Positions 1-9,501 of a DNA stretch of 64,000 bases are shown here, in pieces. The notes beneath the pieces were generated by a model. The model made no database searches, had not been told where the DNA came from, and saw nothing but the letters and a program-made list of their open reading frames with translations. How positions within the stretch are numbered: position 1 is the first letter of the stretch; the number at the start of each line of letters is the position of its first letter. The translations under genes were made by a program, and so were the position numbers. The DNA comes from Duganella radicis (GTDB lineage Bacteria > Pseudomonadota > Gammaproteobacteria > Burkholderiales > Burkholderiaceae_D): NCBI RefSeq assembly GCF_009720825.1, contig NZ_WNKY01000003.1:124001-188000 (forward strand). The letters are read 5' to 3'.

Positions 1-327
1 CACCGGCGTTTCCTCGCCTGGACGGAACACCGCCGCGCGGGTCAGTCCCGAAATATCCTTGCTGGCGACGAATACGCCATAGGCGCCGGTGCCGCGCGCG
101 TGGACCACGCGCTCGGGCACGCGCTCACGGTCGAAGCGTTGCAGCTTCTGGATCAGTTGTACGTCCTGCAACAGCACCGGACCGTTCGGCCCGGCGGTTT
201 GCGAGTTCTGGTTGTCGCCCACCGGCGCGCCATTGTCGCGAGTGAGATCGGTCATCACTTCCGCGCTGGCGGCGCCGACGCCGAGCAGTATCAGTAAGGA
301 CGCGGTAATCCGGGTATGTTGAGTCAT
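1..327 (-). CDS. Catalase with signal peptide (5' part, continues beyond the window)
   Basis: Monofunctional haem catalase, which breaks down hydrogen peroxide. The start ATG is at 327, and 109 codons are visible before the window edge. The N-terminus ([22 protein letters not shown]) is a Sec signal peptide ending near residue 22, so a periplasmic or exported enzyme is expected. The mature start then shows the family hallmarks: [19 protein letters not shown], the [14 protein letters not shown] block with the distal haem histidine (VVHARG), and GAYGVF. Most catalases are cytosolic; signal-peptide-bearing ones form the KatB-like group. The gene diverges from the GH74 gene. The C-terminal proximal tyrosine cannot be checked because the 3' part is missing. 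Confidence 0.93.
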   Translation of the reverse strand, partial: MTQHTRITASLLILLGVGAASAEVMTDLTRDNGAPVGDNQNSQTAGPNGPVLLQDVQLIQKLQRFDRERVPERVVHARGTGAYGVFVASKDISGLTRAAVFRPGEETPV

Positions 328-641
328 GTTGGCTCCCTTAATTGTTGTGTAACTGGAATCGCCAATGTACGTGCCGGATGAATATAGTTGAAGTTAATTA
401 TTCTAATGGAATCGATAGTAATTTATTTCTTGATAATATCCGATTGGTGTTGGCGCAAGTGATACGGCGGCTTCCGGCGCTTGATTGTTGCGATGACGCA
501 CAGCTGTGTTGCTGCGCGGGTGTGTGAAATTTCGTTGCCGGTTTAGGCGATTTTCGTAATTGCCTGCGTTCGGAAAGCATGGGCACAATCGTCCGAGCGC
601 CGGCCTCGACCGGAAATACAACGCAAAAGGAGACGAGACAT
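328..641. promoter_or_regulatory. Divergent intergenic region, catalase / GH74
   Basis: This 314-base gap separates two divergently transcribed exported-protein genes and must hold both promoters. It is clearly more A/T-rich than its flanks between about 375 and 455. A stretch at 392-409 (AGTTAATTATTCTAATGG) loosely resembles the TTAAT-containing motifs upstream of the GH3 and TonB genes. I see no convincing gene, hairpin terminator or RNA. The GH74 ribosome binding site (AAGGAG) lies just before 642. Confidence 0.5.
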
Positions 642-2798
642 ATGCAACTGATCAAGGCAATGTTCATGCGGCTGGCGTCATGCACGCTGGCCGCGCTTGG
701 CGTCCTCACCATCGCCGCGCCGCCGGCGGCCGCCTACACCTGGGACAACGTCGCCATGGGCGGCGGCGGCTTTGTTTCCGCCGTCATCCCCAGCAAGACC
801 GAGGCGGGCGTGGTGTATGCCCGCACCGACGTCGGCGGCGCCTATCGCTGGGACAACGGCAACGGCCGCTGGCTGCCGCTGACGGACTTTGTCGCGGAAG
901 ACCAGGTCGGCTATCTGGGGGTGGACTCGCTGGCGGTCGATCCGAAGAACGCGGCCAACGTCTATCTGCTGGTCGGCATCAGCTATTTTAACGGCGGCAA
1001 GACTGCCATTCTGCGCTCCAGCAACTACGGGCAAAGCTTCACCGTGACCGAGGTCACCAGCCAGTTCAAGGCCAACGGCAACGGCATGGGCCGGCAGAAC
1101 GGCGAGCGGCTGGTGGTGGACCCGGGCTCCAGCAACGTGCTGTATGTCGGCACCCGCGCCAACGGCCTGTTCAAGAGCAGCAATTCCGGCGCCACCTGGA
1201 CCCGTCTGAACGCGCTGAGCGTCACCACCACGCCCAACGAGAACGGTATCAGCTTCGTGATGGCGGACCCGGCCAGCGTCAGCGGCGGCGTGGCGCAACG
1301 CTTGCTGGTGGGCGTGTCGCGCTTCGGCTCGGTGGGGGCCAACCTGTACCGCAGCGATAACGCTGGCGCTTCCTTCAGCGCCGTCTCCGGCAGCCCGTCG
1401 GGCCTGATGCCGCAGCGCGCCGCATTCGACGGCGCCGGCAATCTCTACATCACCTACGCCAACGGCGCCGGCCCGCACGGCAGCAGCACCCAACCGGAGC
1501 CGATGAGCAATGGCCAGATCTGGAAGTACAACTTGGCCGGCAACAGCTGGGCCAATGTCACGCCTGCCGGGGTGACGGCGGCCTTCAGCGGCATCAGCGT
1601 CGACTCCGCCAACAGCCAGCGCCTGGTGGCCACCACCATCAATCAGTATCAGGCGCAGGGCGACAGCTACGGCGACCGCATCTTCATCTCTACCAACGGC
1701 GGCGCCAACTGGACCGATGTGATCGCGCGCGGTTTCGTCAAGGATAACGGCGGCGTCCCATGGGTGGCCGGCCACGCCATCCACTGGGCCGGCACGGCGG
1801 TGTTCGATCCGTTCAACAGCAAGGCCGTGTGGGTCACCTCGGGCAATGGCATCTTCAAGACCAGCAATATCGACGCGGTGCCGACCACCTGGACTTTCAC
1901 CGTCAAGGGGCTGGAAGAGACGGTGCCGCTGAACATCCACAGCATCGCCGGCGGTCCGCTGCTGTCGGCCATCGGCGACTATGACGGCTTCCAGCATTAC
2001 AACATCGCCACCTACACCAACCCGATGTACTCGCCGCAGATGGGCACCACCACCGGCCTGGCGGTGGCCGCCAGCAACAGCAACCTGGCGGTGCGGGTCG
2101 GCAACCAGATGTACACCTCCGGCAATGGCGGCACCAACTGGAATCTGGCCACCATGAACGGCAGCAAGGGGCAGGTCGCCCTGTCGGCCGCCGGCACCGT
2201 GCTGCTGCACAATCCGGAAAACGCCAGTACCATGTACCGCTCCACCAACATGGGCGCCAGCTGGTCGACCGTCGGGGGGCTGAGCGTGAACAACGCGCGG
2301 CCGGTGGCGGACCCGGTGAACGCCACCAAGTTCTACGTGTACAACCCGGCCGACGGCGGCTTCATGATCAGCACCGACAGCGGCGCCTCGTTCTGGAAGT
2401 TCTCCACCCTGGCCACCGGCGGCAGCGACGCGATACGCGCCGCGCCCGGCGCCGAGGGCGATATCTGGGTGCCGCTGTATGGCGGCGGCCTGGCGCGCAC
2501 CACCAGCTCGGGCTGGCAGTTCAGCAAGGTGGCCGGCATCACGTATTGCGGCGCGGTGGGCTTCGGCAAGGCGGCCAGCGGCGCGACCTATCCCACCGTC
2601 TTCATCTGGGGCACCATCAATAACGTGATCGGCCTGTACCGCTCCACCGACAGCGGCAACAGCTGGACCCGCATCAACGACAACGCCCACCAGTTCGGCG
2701 GCCCGGGCAACGGCCGCTTCGTGGTGGGCGACATGAACACCTTTGGCGTGGTGTACATGAGCACGGCGGGCAGGGGTATCGTGGTCGGCCGGCCGTAA
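642..2798 (+). CDS. GH74 family secreted xyloglucanase-like glycoside hydrolase
   Basis: 718 aa, predicted to cut beta-1,4-glucan backbones of xyloglucan outside the cytoplasm. The ATG at 642 is preferred over an upstream in-frame start because AAAAGGAGACGAGACAT precedes it and a signal peptide follows (residues 1-31, ending APPAAA). The mature N-terminus YTWDNVAMGGGGFVSAV is typical of GH74. Asp63 in RTDVGGAYRW and Asp446 in the IGDYDGF motif fit the catalytic base and acid positions of the family. At least seven Asp-box repeats (SxNxGxxW type) spread along the chain form the twin seven-bladed propellers. Length matches a single catalytic module without a carbohydrate-binding domain. It converges on the IclR gene and belongs with the plant-polymer genes here. 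Confidence 0.9.
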   Translation: MQLIKAMFMRLASCTLAALGVLTIAAPPAAAYTWDNVAMGGGGFVSAVIPSKTEAGVVYARTDVGGAYRWDNGNGRWLPLTDFVAEDQVGYLGVDSLAVDPKNAANVYLLVGISYFNGGKTAILRSSNYGQSFTVTEVTSQFKANGNGMGRQNGERLVVDPGSSNVLYVGTRANGLFKSSNSGATWTRLNALSVTTTPNENGISFVMADPASVSGGVAQRLLVGVSRFGSVGANLYRSDNAGASFSAVSGSPSGLMPQRAAFDGAGNLYITYANGAGPHGSSTQPEPMSNGQIWKYNLAGNSWANVTPAGVTAAFSGISVDSANSQRLVATTINQYQAQGDSYGDRIFISTNGGANWTDVIARGFVKDNGGVPWVAGHAIHWAGTAVFDPFNSKAVWVTSGNGIFKTSNIDAVPTTWTFTVKGLEETVPLNIHSIAGGPLLSAIGDYDGFQHYNIATYTNPMYSPQMGTTTGLAVAASNSNLAVRVGNQMYTSGNGGTNWNLATMNGSKGQVALSAAGTVLLHNPENASTMYRSTNMGASWSTVGGLSVNNARPVADPVNATKFYVYNPADGGFMISTDSGASFWKFSTLATGGSDAIRAAPGAEGDIWVPLYGGGLARTTSSGWQFSKVAGITYCGAVGFGKAASGATYPTVFIWGTINNVIGLYRSTDSGNSWTRINDNAHQFGGPGNGRFVVGDMNTFGVVYMSTAGRGIVVGRP

Positions 2799-2846
2799 GC
2801 GGACGTGGCGGTGTTCGTCGATTCAAGAAAAACCTGGCGCAATCCA

Positions 2847-3617
2847 TCACAGCAATGCAGATAGCTCGCGCGCGGTTTCCCGCAGCGCCGGCAGGAACCG
2901 CCGGTGCAATTGATCGACGCTGACCTGGCTGGCCTGCACTGCCACGTTCAACGCCGCCACCACCTCATCGCAAGCCGCTGACCATACCGGTACCGCGATC
3001 GCGCGCAAGCCGATTTCCAGCTCCTCGTCGTTGAGCGCATGGCCGCAGCGCCTGACTTCCGCCAGCACTTCGCGCAGCGCCGTTGGCGACACCACGGTCT
3101 GCCCGGTCATCGCGGCCAGGCTGGTGCGGCCGAGGTAGCTGTCCAGTTGCGCGGCCGGCAGGTGCGCCAGCATGACCCGGCCGAGCGCGCTGCAATAGGC
3201 CGGCAGGCAACTGCCGGCGCTCAGCGACATCGATACCGCGCGCGACGTGTTGGTGTTGGCCACGCAGATGATGTCATCCTCATTGAGCACGGCCACCGAG
3301 CAGGCTTGTTGCAAGGCCTGGCCCAGCTTGTCGAGCAAGGGCTGGGCCTTGAGCGCCAGCGGTGTCGACGAGCGGTAGGCATGGCCCAGCGCCCGTATCT
3401 GCGGCGCCGGCGTGTGCGCATGCAGTTCGCCGACCACATATCCCAGCTGGCGCAAGGTGTACAGGCAGCGCCTGACCGCCGCGCGCGAGAGGCCGGTGCG
3501 GGCGCTGAGCATGGCGATGCTTTGCGGCTGCCGCGCATCGCACAGCGCCTGCAACACGTGCATGCCGCGCGCCAGCGAGCGCATGAATTCGGCATCGCCG
3601 TGGTCTTCGGATTGCAT
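2847..3617 (-). CDS. IclR-family transcriptional regulator (PcaR/PcaU-like)
   Basis: 256 aa. The N-terminal winged helix-turn-helix spans about residues 10-70 (SIAMLSARTGLSRAAVRRCL, then LRQLGYV), followed by the IclR effector-binding domain with the LDKLGQALQQACSVAVL and LPAYCSALGRVMLA blocks. The layout matches PcaU/PcaR/PobR-type IclR proteins, which often respond to aromatic acids. It is the last gene of the minus-strand operon, 12 bases after the GH3 stop, so it is probably co-transcribed with the beta-glucosidase and may feed back on the sugar or phenolic released. Its actual ligand cannot be read from sequence. Confidence 0.92.
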   Translation of the reverse strand: MQSEDHGDAEFMRSLARGMHVLQALCDARQPQSIAMLSARTGLSRAAVRRCLYTLRQLGYVVGELHAHTPAPQIRALGHAYRSSTPLALKAQPLLDKLGQALQQACSVAVLNEDDIICVANTNTSRAVSMSLSAGSCLPAYCSALGRVMLAHLPAAQLDSYLGRTSLAAMTGQTVVSPTALREVLAEVRRCGHALNDEELEIGLRAIAVPVWSAACDEVVAALNVAVQASQVSVDQLHRRFLPALRETARELSALL

Positions 3618-3629
3618 GGCCGCCGCCGC

Positions 3630-5843
3630 TCAGGGCTTGATGCGCCGGGCGGCCAGTCTGGCGCCGCCGAGCAGGGCGCTGTCGCCGGCGTGCTGGCCGA
3701 CGCTCACCTGGTATTCGCCGGCCGCGATCTTCCAGCCGTGCGCGGCCGTGTCGTAGCTGGCCAGCAGGCGCGGATCGGCGGTGACGCTGACGCGCTTCTG
3801 CTCGCCGGGCGCCAGCTGCACCTTGTCCCAGCCGATCAGGCGCGCCAGCGGCTGCCCGGCCGCCGAGCGCAAGTACACCTGCGGCACCTCGGCGCCGGCG
3901 CGCGCGCCGGTGTTCTTCAGGTTGAAGCTGACGGTCAGCGTGTCGCCGCCGCTCACCTGCAAATCCGATAGCGCGAAGCTGGTGTACGACAGGCCGAAAC
4001 CGAACGGGAACAAGGGCTGCGCGCCGGTCCTGGCGAACCAGCGGTAGCCGACGTCGGCGCCTTCGTTGAACAGGATGTCGTACTGGCTGTCCGGCGCCAG
4101 GCCGGCGCCCGGCAGGGCGGGGCGCGGCAACTGGGCCACCGATTGCGGGAAGGTCATCGGCAGATGGCCGGAAGGGTTGACCTGGCCGAACAGCACATCG
4201 GCAATGGCCTCCGCGCCTTGCTGGCCGGGATACCACGCTTGCAGCACGGCGGCGCTCTGGGCCAGCCACGGCATCTGCACCGGATTGCCGGTTTCCAGCA
4301 CCACCACCGTGCGCGGATTGGCGGCCGTCACCGCCGCGATCATGGCGTCCTGGCCTTGCGGCAGGCTGAGGTCGGGCACGTCTTCGTTCTCGCTGTTCCA
4401 TTGGGTGCCGAACACCACCACCACGTCGGCGCGGCGTGCCGCCGCAGCGGCCGATGCCGGATAGCGGCCGTCGTCGAAAATGATCTCGGCCTTGGGCGCG
4501 CGTGCGCGAATGGCGTCCAGCGGGCCGGGGCCGAACCAGGAGATGCGGCGGAACAGGGCGTCAAACGGCGTGTTGCCGCCCATCGGTTGGACCATCGGCG
4601 GCGCGCCGTGCGGCGTGACCTGCGACGAGCCCGCGCCCGACAGCACGCCGATGCTGGCGTTGCCGCCGATGACGGCGATGCGCTTGATATCGGCCCGCAA
4701 CGGCAGCATCGCGCCTTCGTTGCGCAGCAGGACCATGCCTTCGGCCGCAGCCTGGCGCGCGATCTTGCCGTGGGACTCATAATCGATCTGGCCGCCGCCG
4801 GCGGGGTGCTCGAACAGTCCGTGCGCAAACATCGAACGCAGTACGCGCCGCACCATGTCCGAGATGCGCGCCGGCGCCACGCTGCCGGCGGCCAGCGCGT
4901 TTTTCAGCGGCGCGCCGAAATACACTTCCTTGTCGAGCTGCTCGCCCGACTGGTGGTCCAGCACCTTGACCGCATCCAGCGAATGTACCGCGCCCCAGTC
5001 GGACATCACCCAGCCCGGGTAGCCCCAGTCGTCCTTGAGCACCTTGCCCAGCAGCGGCACGCTCTCGCAGGCGTAATCGGCATTGACCTTGTTGTAGGCG
5101 CACATGACGGAGCCGGGCTGGCCGCGCTCGATGGCGATCTGGAAGGCCAGCAGATCGCTCTCGCGGAACGGCGCTTCGGCGATCACGGCGTTGTGGGTGT
5201 TGCGCGAGGTTTCGTAGGCGTTCAGGGCGAAGTGCTTGACGGTCGAGATCACGTGGGCGCTCTGGACGCCGGCGATCGATGCGCCGGCCATCACGCCGGT
5301 CAGCAGCGGGTCTTCGCCCAGGTATTCGAAGTTGCGGCCGGCGCGCGGGTCGCGCGTCAGGTTGGCGCCGCCGGCCAGCAGCACATTGAAGCCCTTGGCA
5401 TGGGCTTCCTGGCCGATGGCCGCGCCGGCCGCGCGCGCCAGCGCCGGGTTCCAGCTGGCGGCCAGCGCCAGGCCGGACGGCAGCGCGGTGGCGACGTCGC
5501 CGGGCCGCGCGCCGCCCGGATTGGTCACGCCTAGGCTGGCGTCGCTTTGCTGGAGCGCGGGCAGGCCCAGGCGCGGGATGCCGGTGACGTAGCCGGCCGA
5601 GGACAGCGCGCCGGCCGGTTTGCTGAACGGGCCGAAATCCAGCGCCATCGGGCTGTGCACCAGGCTCAGTTTCTCGTCCATGGTGAGTTCGCGTTCCAGC
5701 AGCCCGGCGCGCGCGTCCGGCGACAGCCGGGCATCCATCCAGGGACGCTGCGGCGGCGCGGCCGCTGCGGCGGTCGCCGTCAGGCACAGCGCTAGCGCCA
5801 CGCTCATGCTGCGGCAAGCGCGCAGCGGGTGTTCTGGTCTCAT
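3630..5843 (-). CDS. GH3 family beta-glucosidase, exported
   Basis: 737 aa. Removes terminal beta-linked glucose (or xylose) from oligosaccharides or aryl glycosides. The start chosen is ATG at 5843, preceded by AGGGGAAAGC; an in-frame TTG at 5867 lacks a ribosome binding site. A signal peptide (about residues 1-28, rich in Ala near the end) precedes the (beta/alpha)8 barrel. The nucleophile is Asp282 in GWVMSDWGAVHS. The second domain (GSGSSQVTPHG region, then NSENEDVPDLSLP) and a C-terminal fibronectin-III-like domain (FGFGLSYTSFALSDLQVSG onward) complete the usual GH3 layout. It lies downstream of a two-component system and sugar-binding protein gene and just ahead of iclR on the minus strand. 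Confidence 0.94.
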   Translation of the reverse strand: MRPEHPLRACRSMSVALALCLTATAAAAAPPQRPWMDARLSPDARAGLLERELTMDEKLSLVHSPMALDFGPFSKPAGALSSAGYVTGIPRLGLPALQQSDASLGVTNPGGARPGDVATALPSGLALAASWNPALARAAGAAIGQEAHAKGFNVLLAGGANLTRDPRAGRNFEYLGEDPLLTGVMAGASIAGVQSAHVISTVKHFALNAYETSRNTHNAVIAEAPFRESDLLAFQIAIERGQPGSVMCAYNKVNADYACESVPLLGKVLKDDWGYPGWVMSDWGAVHSLDAVKVLDHQSGEQLDKEVYFGAPLKNALAAGSVAPARISDMVRRVLRSMFAHGLFEHPAGGGQIDYESHGKIARQAAAEGMVLLRNEGAMLPLRADIKRIAVIGGNASIGVLSGAGSSQVTPHGAPPMVQPMGGNTPFDALFRRISWFGPGPLDAIRARAPKAEIIFDDGRYPASAAAAARRADVVVVFGTQWNSENEDVPDLSLPQGQDAMIAAVTAANPRTVVVLETGNPVQMPWLAQSAAVLQAWYPGQQGAEAIADVLFGQVNPSGHLPMTFPQSVAQLPRPALPGAGLAPDSQYDILFNEGADVGYRWFARTGAQPLFPFGFGLSYTSFALSDLQVSGGDTLTVSFNLKNTGARAGAEVPQVYLRSAAGQPLARLIGWDKVQLAPGEQKRVSVTADPRLLASYDTAAHGWKIAAGEYQVSVGQHAGDSALLGGARLAARRIKP

Positions 5844-5876
5844 GCTTTCCCCTGAATGTGATTTCAAAGGGGAAAG

Positions 5877-5897
5877 ATTAACATGATCGTTAATGTT
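5877..5897. promoter_or_regulatory. Palindrome and motif shared with the TonB receptor promoter
   Basis: ATTAAC at 5877-5882 and GTTAAT at 5889-5894 form an inverted repeat around a 6-base spacer, in the 77-base gap between the sugar-binding protein pseudogene and the GH3 start. The 10-mer CGTTAATGTT at 5888-5897 recurs exactly at 9450-9459, in the TonB receptor promoter. A shared regulator, either the response regulator or the IclR protein of this locus, is the simplest reading but is not proven. Confidence 0.4.
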
Positions 5898-5920
5898 TGA
5901 TAATCATATTAATGATTGAT

Positions 5921-7203
5921 TCAGGGCCGCTGGCGGCCGGCCGGGGCGGCTTTGGCGGCGATGGCCGCCAGCCGGGCCATGGTCTCCGCCGGACTCATCG
6001 CATCCTGGTGCCAGAACTGGCTGATGACGTCGGAGATGGCGCTCACCACCGGCGACGGCAAGCTGCCGTTGAGCAGGCTGGGCATCAGGCTGCCGCGGCT
6101 GGCGCTGCGCTTGAAGTCATGGCTGGAACGCTTGCCGCATTCGTCGAAGCGGTCCATTGGCACATCCAGCCGGACCGGAATCGAGCCCTTGGCCAGGTTG
6201 AAGTTTTCCTGAAATTCCTTGCTCATGACGGCGCGCACCAAGTCGCGCTGGGCCGCCTGCTTGTCCTTGCTGACCTGGAACATGACGAAGGAATCGATAT
6301 TGAAGGTGAAGGCCTGGGCCGTGCCCGGCGCCGGCGCGCACAGCACGTCGATCCCCGGCCGCTTGCCGGCGGCCTGGATCTCGGCCTTGGCCCAGTCGCC
6401 CATCAGCTGCATGCCGGCCGTGCCCTTGGCCACCATGGTGGTGGCGCTGATCCAGTCGCGCTCGGCCGCCTGCGGATCGGTGTAGCGCTTGATGCGCTTG
6501 TAGGTTTCCAGCGCCTTTTCCATGGACGGGCTGGTGAACGCCGCCGGATCGAGTTCGACGAAGGCGCGCCGGTAAAAGTCTTCGCCACCCACCGCCAGCG
6601 CGACATTTTCAAACGTCCCAGGTTGAGCCAGGACTGGCCCACGTAGGCCACCGGGATCACTCCGGCCTGCCTGATCGCCTCGGCCACGGCAAAGAACTCG
6701 TCCCAGGTGGTGGGCACTTTGGCGTTGGCTTTCTTCAGCACTTCGGCATTGATCCATAGCCAATTGACGCGATGCACGTTCATCGGCGCGGCGACATAGC
6801 GGCCCTGGTATTTCATGGTGGCGCTCACGCTCCGCGGTAACAACTGGTCCCATTGGTCGGCCCGCGCCACTTCGTCGATCCCGGCCAGCTTGCCGCTGCG
6901 CGCCCATTCCTGGATGGCGATGCCCTTGATCTGGGCGGCGGTTGGCGGGTTATCCGAGGCTACCCGCGACCGCAGCATGGTCATGGCCAGGCCATTGCCG
7001 CCGTTATTGACCGTGAAGTCGCGCCAGGTATGGCCCTGCTGGCGCAAGCTGGCCTTGAGTTTGGCCAGGGCGCCGGTTTCGCCATCGCTGGTCCAGAAAT
7101 GCAGCACCTCGATCTCGCCGCCGGCGGCCGGGGCGGGCGCGGCCAGGCAGGCCAGGGCGGCGCCCACGGCGCACAGGGTGCGGCGCGCTTGCAGGGCGCT
7201 CAT
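5921..7203 (-). pseudogene. ABC-type sugar-binding periplasmic protein, interrupted by a frameshift
   Basis: GtsA-like sugar-binding protein of about 427 aa once repaired. The 5' part reads from ATG 7203: a signal peptide, then VLHFWTSDGETGALAKLKASL, NNGGNGLAMTMLRSRVASD and WINAEVLKKANAKVPTTWDEF. Near 6617-6619 the frame breaks after GQSWLNL, and the remainder continues in another frame as GTFENVALAVGGEDFYRRAF to the stop at 5921. One extra G in the coding-strand GGG run would restore the expected family sequence. The ATG overlaps the sensor kinase stop (ATGA), so the two were translationally coupled. No permease or ATPase gene lies nearby, which suggests a sensory rather than transport role. 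Real mutation or assembly error cannot be separated from this sequence. Confidence 0.85.
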
Positions 7204-8627
7204 GCGGCGTCTCCATCGCTGCCGTCGGCCGGCGCCAGCGGCAAGCGGATGGTCACCCGTAGGCCATGCGGCTGGGCGTCGGCGAGAGTGACGCCGCCAT
7301 GCTGGCGTTCGACGATTTCCTTCACGATCGCCAGTCCCAGGCCGCAGCCGTCGCCGTCATAGGTGGCGCGCACGAAGCGCTCGAACACGCGCTCGCGGTC
7401 CGCCGCCGCGATGCCCGGGCCATTGTCTTCGACGATCAGCAGCGCGTGCGGGGGCTGGCGGCGCGTTTGCACCGTAATCACGGCGCCCTGGCCGGCGTAC
7501 TGGATGGCGTTGTCGATCAGATTGGTCAGGGCTTCGCGCAACAGCAGGGCGTTGCCTCGCACTGGCAAGGCGTCGTCGCCGGCGTCGTCGAAACCGAGGT
7601 CGGCGCCGGCCCGCAGCGCGCGCGGCACCAACTGGGCGACCCATTCCTGCGCGGCGCGGCGCAAGTCGAATTGTTCCTGTGGCGCCTGGGTGGGGCGCGG
7701 CTCGGCGCTGGCCAGGGTTAATAATTGCGCCACCAGGTGGGCGCTGCGCGCCGCGCTCTGGTGCACCAGCGCCAGGCGGCGGCGCTGCTCGTCATCGGTG
7801 GCGGCTTCCAGCGCGAGCAAGGTCTGGCTCTTCAGGCCGGCCAGCGGCGTGCGCAGCTGGTGGGCGGCGTCGCTGATGAAGCGCTGTTGCGCGCCGATCT
7901 GGTGCTGCACCGCCGCCAGCAAATGATTCAGCGCGGCGGCCAGCGATTGCAGTTCCGCCGGCGCCAGCGCCAGCTGCACCGGCGTCAGGTCGTCGGGCGC
8001 GCGGCGTTCCACTTCGCGCCGCAGGCGCGCCAGCGGCGCCAGCCCGGCGCGGATGCCGGCCCAGACGATCAGCGTCATCAGGATGACCAGGATCGACAGC
8101 GGCAGCAGGGTGTCGGCCAGGATGGCGTGCGCCAGTTCCTCGCGGTTGGCGCTGCTGCGGGCGACCTGCACCAGCATGGTCTGGCGTGGCGATGCGTTGT
8201 CGCCATACGCCACATACAGGGCGGCGATGCGCATGCGCTTGGGCGCCTCCGTGCTGCCGGGCTCGGGTGCAATGACGCGGTCGTAGAAGTAGGGCTGGTC
8301 GAACTGGTAGCGGCTGATGTCGGGCGGCGGCAGGTTGCGGTTGCCAAGGATGAATTTTCCCGGCGGCGTGCTGACCGTGTACATCAGCCGGTCCCTGGGG
8401 TCGGCCTCCAGCACGTCCTGGGCGGCGCGCGGAAAGTCGATCAGCAAGCCTTGGTCGATGGGTTTGACCTGGCGCAGCAGGGAGCGCGAGGCCTGGGCCA
8501 GGCCGGTGTCGATGGCCTGGTTGGCGTAGCTGGCCGCCAGGCGAAAGGTGGCGACCCCGCCCGCCAGCCACAGCACCAGCTGCGGCAGCAGCAGCCACAA
8601 CAGCAATTTGCGGTGCAGGGACACCAT
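7200..8627 (-). CDS. TctE/QseC-like membrane sensor histidine kinase
   Basis: 475 aa. Two transmembrane segments (about residues 7-30 and 165-187) enclose a periplasmic sensor resembling the 2CSK_N domain of TctE-type kinases, which in known cases senses substrates with the help of a periplasmic binding protein. The cytoplasmic part has the H box FISDAAHQLRTPL with the phosphorylated His256, the N box LTNLIDNAIQYA, and ATP-binding DNGPGI and GLGLAIV motifs. It follows the response regulator gene by 6 bases and overlaps the sugar-binding protein gene by the ATGA tetranucleotide. The context points to sensing of a sugar or plant glycoside, with the downstream binding protein as a probable partner. 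Confidence 0.94.
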   Translation of the reverse strand: MVSLHRKLLLWLLLPQLVLWLAGGVATFRLAASYANQAIDTGLAQASRSLLRQVKPIDQGLLIDFPRAAQDVLEADPRDRLMYTVSTPPGKFILGNRNLPPPDISRYQFDQPYFYDRVIAPEPGSTEAPKRMRIAALYVAYGDNASPRQTMLVQVARSSANREELAHAILADTLLPLSILVILMTLIVWAGIRAGLAPLARLRREVERRAPDDLTPVQLALAPAELQSLAAALNHLLAAVQHQIGAQQRFISDAAHQLRTPLAGLKSQTLLALEAATDDEQRRRLALVHQSAARSAHLVAQLLTLASAEPRPTQAPQEQFDLRRAAQEWVAQLVPRALRAGADLGFDDAGDDALPVRGNALLLREALTNLIDNAIQYAGQGAVITVQTRRQPPHALLIVEDNGPGIAAADRERVFERFVRATYDGDGCGLGLAIVKEIVERQHGGVTLADAQPHGLRVTIRLPLAPADGSDGDAA

Positions 8628-8633
8628 GGGCGT

Positions 8634-9329
<696 letters not shown>

Positions 9330-9410
9330 GGATCAAGTTTAACAATAAATGAATGCTTATGCCATTGCGATCACCAACGTGATTAATTTTCGAGCGAAGC
9401 GACAAAGCAT

Positions 9411-9467
9411 TTGCGCGAAATTAAGCCGGTGTTATATTTCATTAAGGCACGTTAATGTTGAATTAAT
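9411..9467 (+). promoter_or_regulatory. Promoter and operator candidate of the TonB receptor operon
   Basis: A sigma-70-like promoter is visible: TTGCGC at 9411-9416, a 16-base spacer, and TATATT at 9433-9438. Just downstream, TTAAT at 9452 and ATTAA ending at 9466 form a short dyad. This overlaps the CGTTAATGTT 10-mer (9450-9459) that also occurs upstream of the GH3 gene. Placement at or after the transcription start would suit repression. Weak conservation makes this tentative. Confidence 0.4.
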
Positions 9468-9501
9468 GAAGCCGTGACATAACGACAAGAACGGAGACGA
9501 T

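Noticed and set aside
678..2690. Very long open frame on the minus strand (670 codons) antisense to the GH74 gene
   Set aside because: It has a skewed composition rich in Ala, Gly, His, Arg and Val with no family motifs. It is the mirror of G/C-biased third positions of the real gene.
5921..6907. Reading the 3' part of the sugar-binding gene as a separate 328-aa protein
   Set aside because: Its first 95 residues are out-of-frame noise (Arg/Gly/Ala-rich); only the part after the frameshift is family-like, so it is the tail of one broken gene.
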